From Nucisporomicrobium flavum (GTDB taxonomy: Bacteria > Actinomycetota > Actinomycetes > Mycobacteriales > Micromonosporaceae), in contig NZ_JADMLH010000025.1 of NCBI RefSeq assembly GCF_016464385.1, forward strand, positions 42,737 to 106,736: a DNA stretch of 64,000 nt. Direction: 5' to 3'. The translations under genes and the position numbers were made by a program. The notes under the pieces were generated by a model. The model did not search any database. It was not told the DNA's origin and saw nothing but the letters and a program-made list of their open reading frames with translations. Below, in pieces: positions 61,931 through 64,000 of the stretch (its first letter is position 1; the number at the start of each line of letters is the position of its first letter).

Positions 61931-62725
61931 ATGCGCGTCGCCGTCTGCCAGCTGAACGCCCGCGAGGACCGTACGCACAACCTCGCCGTGGCCCGCGACC
62001 TCCTGGACCGGGCCGCCACAGCCGGAGCGACCCTCGCGGTCCTCCCGGAGTACGTCGACTACCTGGGGCCCGGCGCCGGCATGCCCGAGCCCGAGCCGGT
62101 CGACGGTGAGTTCGCGACGTTCTTCGCTGCGGCCGCCCGCGACCTGGGCATGTGGGTCCACGCCGGCTCGTTCCACGAGGCCGGCCCGGACGCCGACCAC
62201 ACCTTCAACACCTCGCTGATCTTCAACCCGGCGGGTGAGCTGGTGGAGATCTATCGCAAGATCCATCTGTACGACGTGGAGATCCCCGGCCGCGTGTCCT
62301 ACCAGGAGTCCCGCTCGGTGGCCCCCGGCGACCGTACGGTGATCGCCGACATCGACGGCGTCCCGACCGGCCTGTCCATCTGCTACGACCTGCGCTTCCC
62401 CGAGCTGTACCGCCGCCTCGCCATCGACGGCGCCAAGGTCCTCGTGGTGCCCGCGGCCTTCATGATGCATACGGGCCGCGACCACTGGGAGGTCCTGCTG
62501 CGCGCCCGGGCGATCGAGAACCAGTGCTACGTGGTGGCCGCCGGCCAGATAGGCGACCACGACCCCCACCGCACCTGTTACGGCCGCAGCATGATCATCG
62601 ACCCCTGGGGCACCGTCCTGGCCCAGGCCCCCGACACCGTCGGCATCACCGTCGCCGACCTGGACCTCGCCCGCCTGGACCAGCTCCGTACGGACCTCCC
62701 CAGCCTCGCCAACCGCCGCCTCTGA
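61931..62725 (+). CDS. Carbon-nitrogen hydrolase (nitrilase superfamily)
   Basis: The 264-residue product starts at ATG 61931. The catalytic Glu-Lys-Cys triad is intact: LPEYVDYLGPG (Glu), EIYRKIHLYDVEIPG (Lys), LSICYDLRFPELYRRL (Cys). The pattern and length fit the Nit1/Nit2-like deaminated-glutathione or omega-amidase group; in organisms using mycothiol the substrate may differ. It is cytosolic. It follows the GNAT gene by 41 bp. Confidence 0.92.
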   Translation: MRVAVCQLNAREDRTHNLAVARDLLDRAATAGATLAVLPEYVDYLGPGAGMPEPEPVDGEFATFFAAAARDLGMWVHAGSFHEAGPDADHTFNTSLIFNPAGELVEIYRKIHLYDVEIPGRVSYQESRSVAPGDRTVIADIDGVPTGLSICYDLRFPELYRRLAIDGAKVLVVPAAFMMHTGRDHWEVLLRARAIENQCYVVAAGQIGDHDPHRTCYGRSMIIDPWGTVLAQAPDTVGITVADLDLARLDQLRTDLPSLANRRL

Positions 62726-63058
62726 CCCAAATCACCACCGCTGCTGACCCCTGTTCGGAACCTCCCCGAACCCACTTCGGGACCGCCGCGCACCCTCGCC
62801 GGGACCGCCGCCCACCCTTACCGGGACTGCGGTGCACCCTCACCGGGACCGCTGCGAAATGTCATCGAGACCCTTAACTAAGCCGGGTCGGGACTACCGC
62901 TGACCACCATCGGGACCGCCGTGCCCCTACGCCCACCCGGTTCCTCACCTGGCTGAGTGCCGTCCCGCCGACCGTCACCCGCCCGAGCTACGCCAACGCT
63001 CCAGGCCGGCCCGCGTCTCCAGTCCGGACATCCCGCCCTCACCGACCGGCCGATCCAC
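62726..63058. repeat. Intergenic gap with imperfect CCGGGACCGC repeats
   Basis: From about 62778 to 62860, units of 24-27 bp containing GGGACCGCCGC and CACCCTCACC/G recur three or four times (GGGACCGCCGCGCACCCTCG, GGGACCGCCGCCCACCCTTA, GGGACTGCGGTGCACCCTCA). The rest of the gap has no gene or clear regulatory site. Confidence 0.6.
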
Positions 63059-63274
63059 CTAGAAGCTCTGCACCAGGTAGCTCACGACGGCGACGCACAC
63101 CACAGCACCGCCGGCCAGAAGCATGGCTCCACCCATCCGCGAGGGTCCCCGCATGATCAGGCGATGTACCGACACAACGACCGCCGCCAGCACCAGAATG
63201 CCGATGACCAGCTGAGACAGGGGCATCAACTGGTCGAACAGAGCATCGGCGGCAAGCGCCGGGTCAGCAACCAT
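63059..63274 (-). CDS. Small two-helix membrane protein
   Basis: The product is about 71 residues from the ATG near 63274; a TTG 10 codons upstream is an alternative. Two hydrophobic helices, MPLSQLVIGILVLAAVVVSV and MLLAGGAVVCVAVVSYLVQS, flank a short basic loop (HRLIMRGPSRMG). No domain is recognised. It is upstream of, and opposite to, the rRNA operon. Confidence 0.55.
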   Translation of the reverse strand: MVADPALAADALFDQLMPLSQLVIGILVLAAVVVSVHRLIMRGPSRMGGAMLLAGGAVVCVAVVSYLVQSF

Positions 63275-63483
63275 GCCTGCCACTCTGGCACGGTCCCGCC
63301 CCAAACGGCGCGTACGCCTCCACCCCGATTTGCATTCCGGGTGAGGGGTCGCGTAACTTTCTCTCTGCCCGAGGGGAACCCGGACGGAACGGCACGAAAG
63401 TGACGCTTCGCCAAAGTCCCCGAGGGCAGCCGGAAGCAGGAGTTATCCTCGCTGAAGGCACCGGGCGAGGCAGGCGAGCGAAG

Positions 63484-63512
63484 TTGCGCCAGCGAGAACG
63501 ACCGGGTAGAGT
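63484..63512 (+). promoter_or_regulatory. rRNA promoter, distal
   Basis: TTGCGC (63484-63489), 17-bp spacer, TAGAGT (63507-63512), 375 bp before the 16S start. The spacer begins CAGCGAGAACGACCGGG. Its -35 and much of the spacer pattern recur in the proximal promoter. Confidence 0.6.
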
Positions 63513-63669
63513 ACAACGGCCAGCAGGAACCGGGCGGATCGATCACTAGATGATCTCCGGACGGCTGCCAGGCCATCCGACAGCACTCGCGCCTTCACGG
63601 GCGTGAGCGTCAGCGCGGAAACACTTGGGCGATGCTACGAAGATCCTCGGATCTTCCAAGACTCCGGTC

Positions 63670-63698
63670 TTGCGCTAGCGAAGTCGACCAGGTAGGTT
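63670..63698 (+). promoter_or_regulatory. rRNA promoter, proximal
   Basis: TTGCGC (63670-63675), 17-bp spacer TAGCGAAGTCGACCAGG, TAGGTT (63693-63698), 188 bp before the 16S start. Same -35, same spacing and similar spacer to the distal site (AGCGA and CGACC at matching places). Confidence 0.65.
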
Positions 63699-63752
63699 GG
63701 ATCGGTTGCCCCGAGCGGGTCGCCTTAACGGGCGGTTCCGAACGGTGTGTGG

Positions 63753-63773
63753 TTGTTCTTTGAGAACTCAACA
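63753..63773 (+). promoter_or_regulatory. rRNA leader antitermination-type element
   Basis: TTGTTCTTTGAGAACTCAACA contains the GTTCT-TTG-AGAAC hairpin known from actinobacterial rRNA leaders, 113 bp before the 16S start. Leader pairing and processing elements would occupy 63774-63886. Confidence 0.65.
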
Positions 63774-63886
63774 GGGTGCTTGATAAGCCAGTGCCAATTG
63801 ATGATTTACCCCGGCCAGGCGTGTTTGTTTGTCTGGTTGGATTCCTTTGGCAGCATTTTTTGTTGCCGGGACGCTTTTCAAGTTTT

Positions 63887-64000
63887 TGTTGGAGAGTTTG
63901 ATCCTGGCTCAGGACGAACGCTGGCGGCGTGCTTAACACATGCAAGTCGAGCGGAAAGGCCCTTTCGGGGGTACTCGAGCGGCGAACGGGTGAGTAACAC
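63887..64000 (+). rRNA. rrs: 16S rRNA, 5' end (partial)
   Basis: GAGAGTTTGATCCTGGCTCA, with the 8F primer site at 63894, opens the gene; ACGAACGCTGGCGGCGTGCT, TGCAAGTCGAGCGGAAAGGC and GCGGCGAACGGGTGAGTAAC follow. The AGGCCCTTTCGGGGGTACTC loop fits Micromonosporaceae. It is cut by the window edge. Confidence 0.97.

Overview
The window is high-GC DNA from a filamentous-type actinobacterium, most probably a Micromonosporaceae member close to Actinoplanes or Micromonospora. The grounds are the extreme GC bias at third codon positions, frequent GTG starts with GGAGG ribosome sites, actinobacterial families (YbjN-like, mycothiol nitroreductase-like, DUF5130-like, class F-type sortase), and the 16S rRNA start at the right edge. 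It is mostly ordinary chromosome interrupted by one accessory island.

Region 1 (1-11.4 kb) carries the end of an ATP-dependent DNA ligase, a SURF1-like protein, and cobalamin genes: a cobyrinate diamide synthase homologue, then a translationally coupled trio of CobC-like aminotransferase, CobT and a CysG-type bifunctional enzyme. A class A penicillin-binding protein runs divergently from the trio. The spaces between genes hold several unrelated tandem minisatellites. The cobyrinate diamide synthase homologue lacks the expected GATase cysteine and has a repetitive tail.

Region 2 (11.3-38.6 kb) is a mixed housekeeping stretch: OtsA, EttA, thioesterase, YbjN protein, beta-propeller-like secreted protein, truncated haemoglobin coupled to an MFS exporter, MscS channel, HNH nuclease, sortase plus a secreted protein, Uma2 nuclease, aminopeptidase N, a mycothiol nitroreductase homologue, DUF1015 protein, esterase, RpiB, Eis-like acetyltransferase, an ArsR/AHSA1 pair with a readable operator, a CAP-domain protein and a stress-type SDR. 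It ends in a frameshifted SRPBCC pseudogene.

Region 3 (38.9-56.5 kb) is an accessory island. Its right half (47.0-56.4 kb) has the gene set of an actinomycete integrative and conjugative element (AICE): NUDIX, XRE regulator, small zinc-binding proteins, GntR/KorSA-like repressor, Pra, FtsK/TraB-type translocase, DUF2637 protein, RepSA-type initiator, Xis and tyrosine integrase, pointing at the 3' end of a tRNA-Gly gene. Its left half (39.0-46.5 kb) is cargo with lower GC and many unknowns: a PIN-domain nuclease-like protein, a two-gene DUF6978-like/DUF1828 unit, a multi-zinc-ribbon protein, three small membrane proteins and a GNAT. A perfect 20-bp direct repeat sits at 38,948 and 56,370, next to both ends.

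Region 4 (56.5-64.0 kb) returns to core genome: tRNA-Gly, tRNA-Pro, trigger factor, ClpP1-ClpP2, ClpX (with a likely ClgR box before clpP1), a GNAT-like protein, a nitrilase-family hydrolase, a small membrane protein, then two matched promoters, a leader and the start of a 16S rRNA gene.
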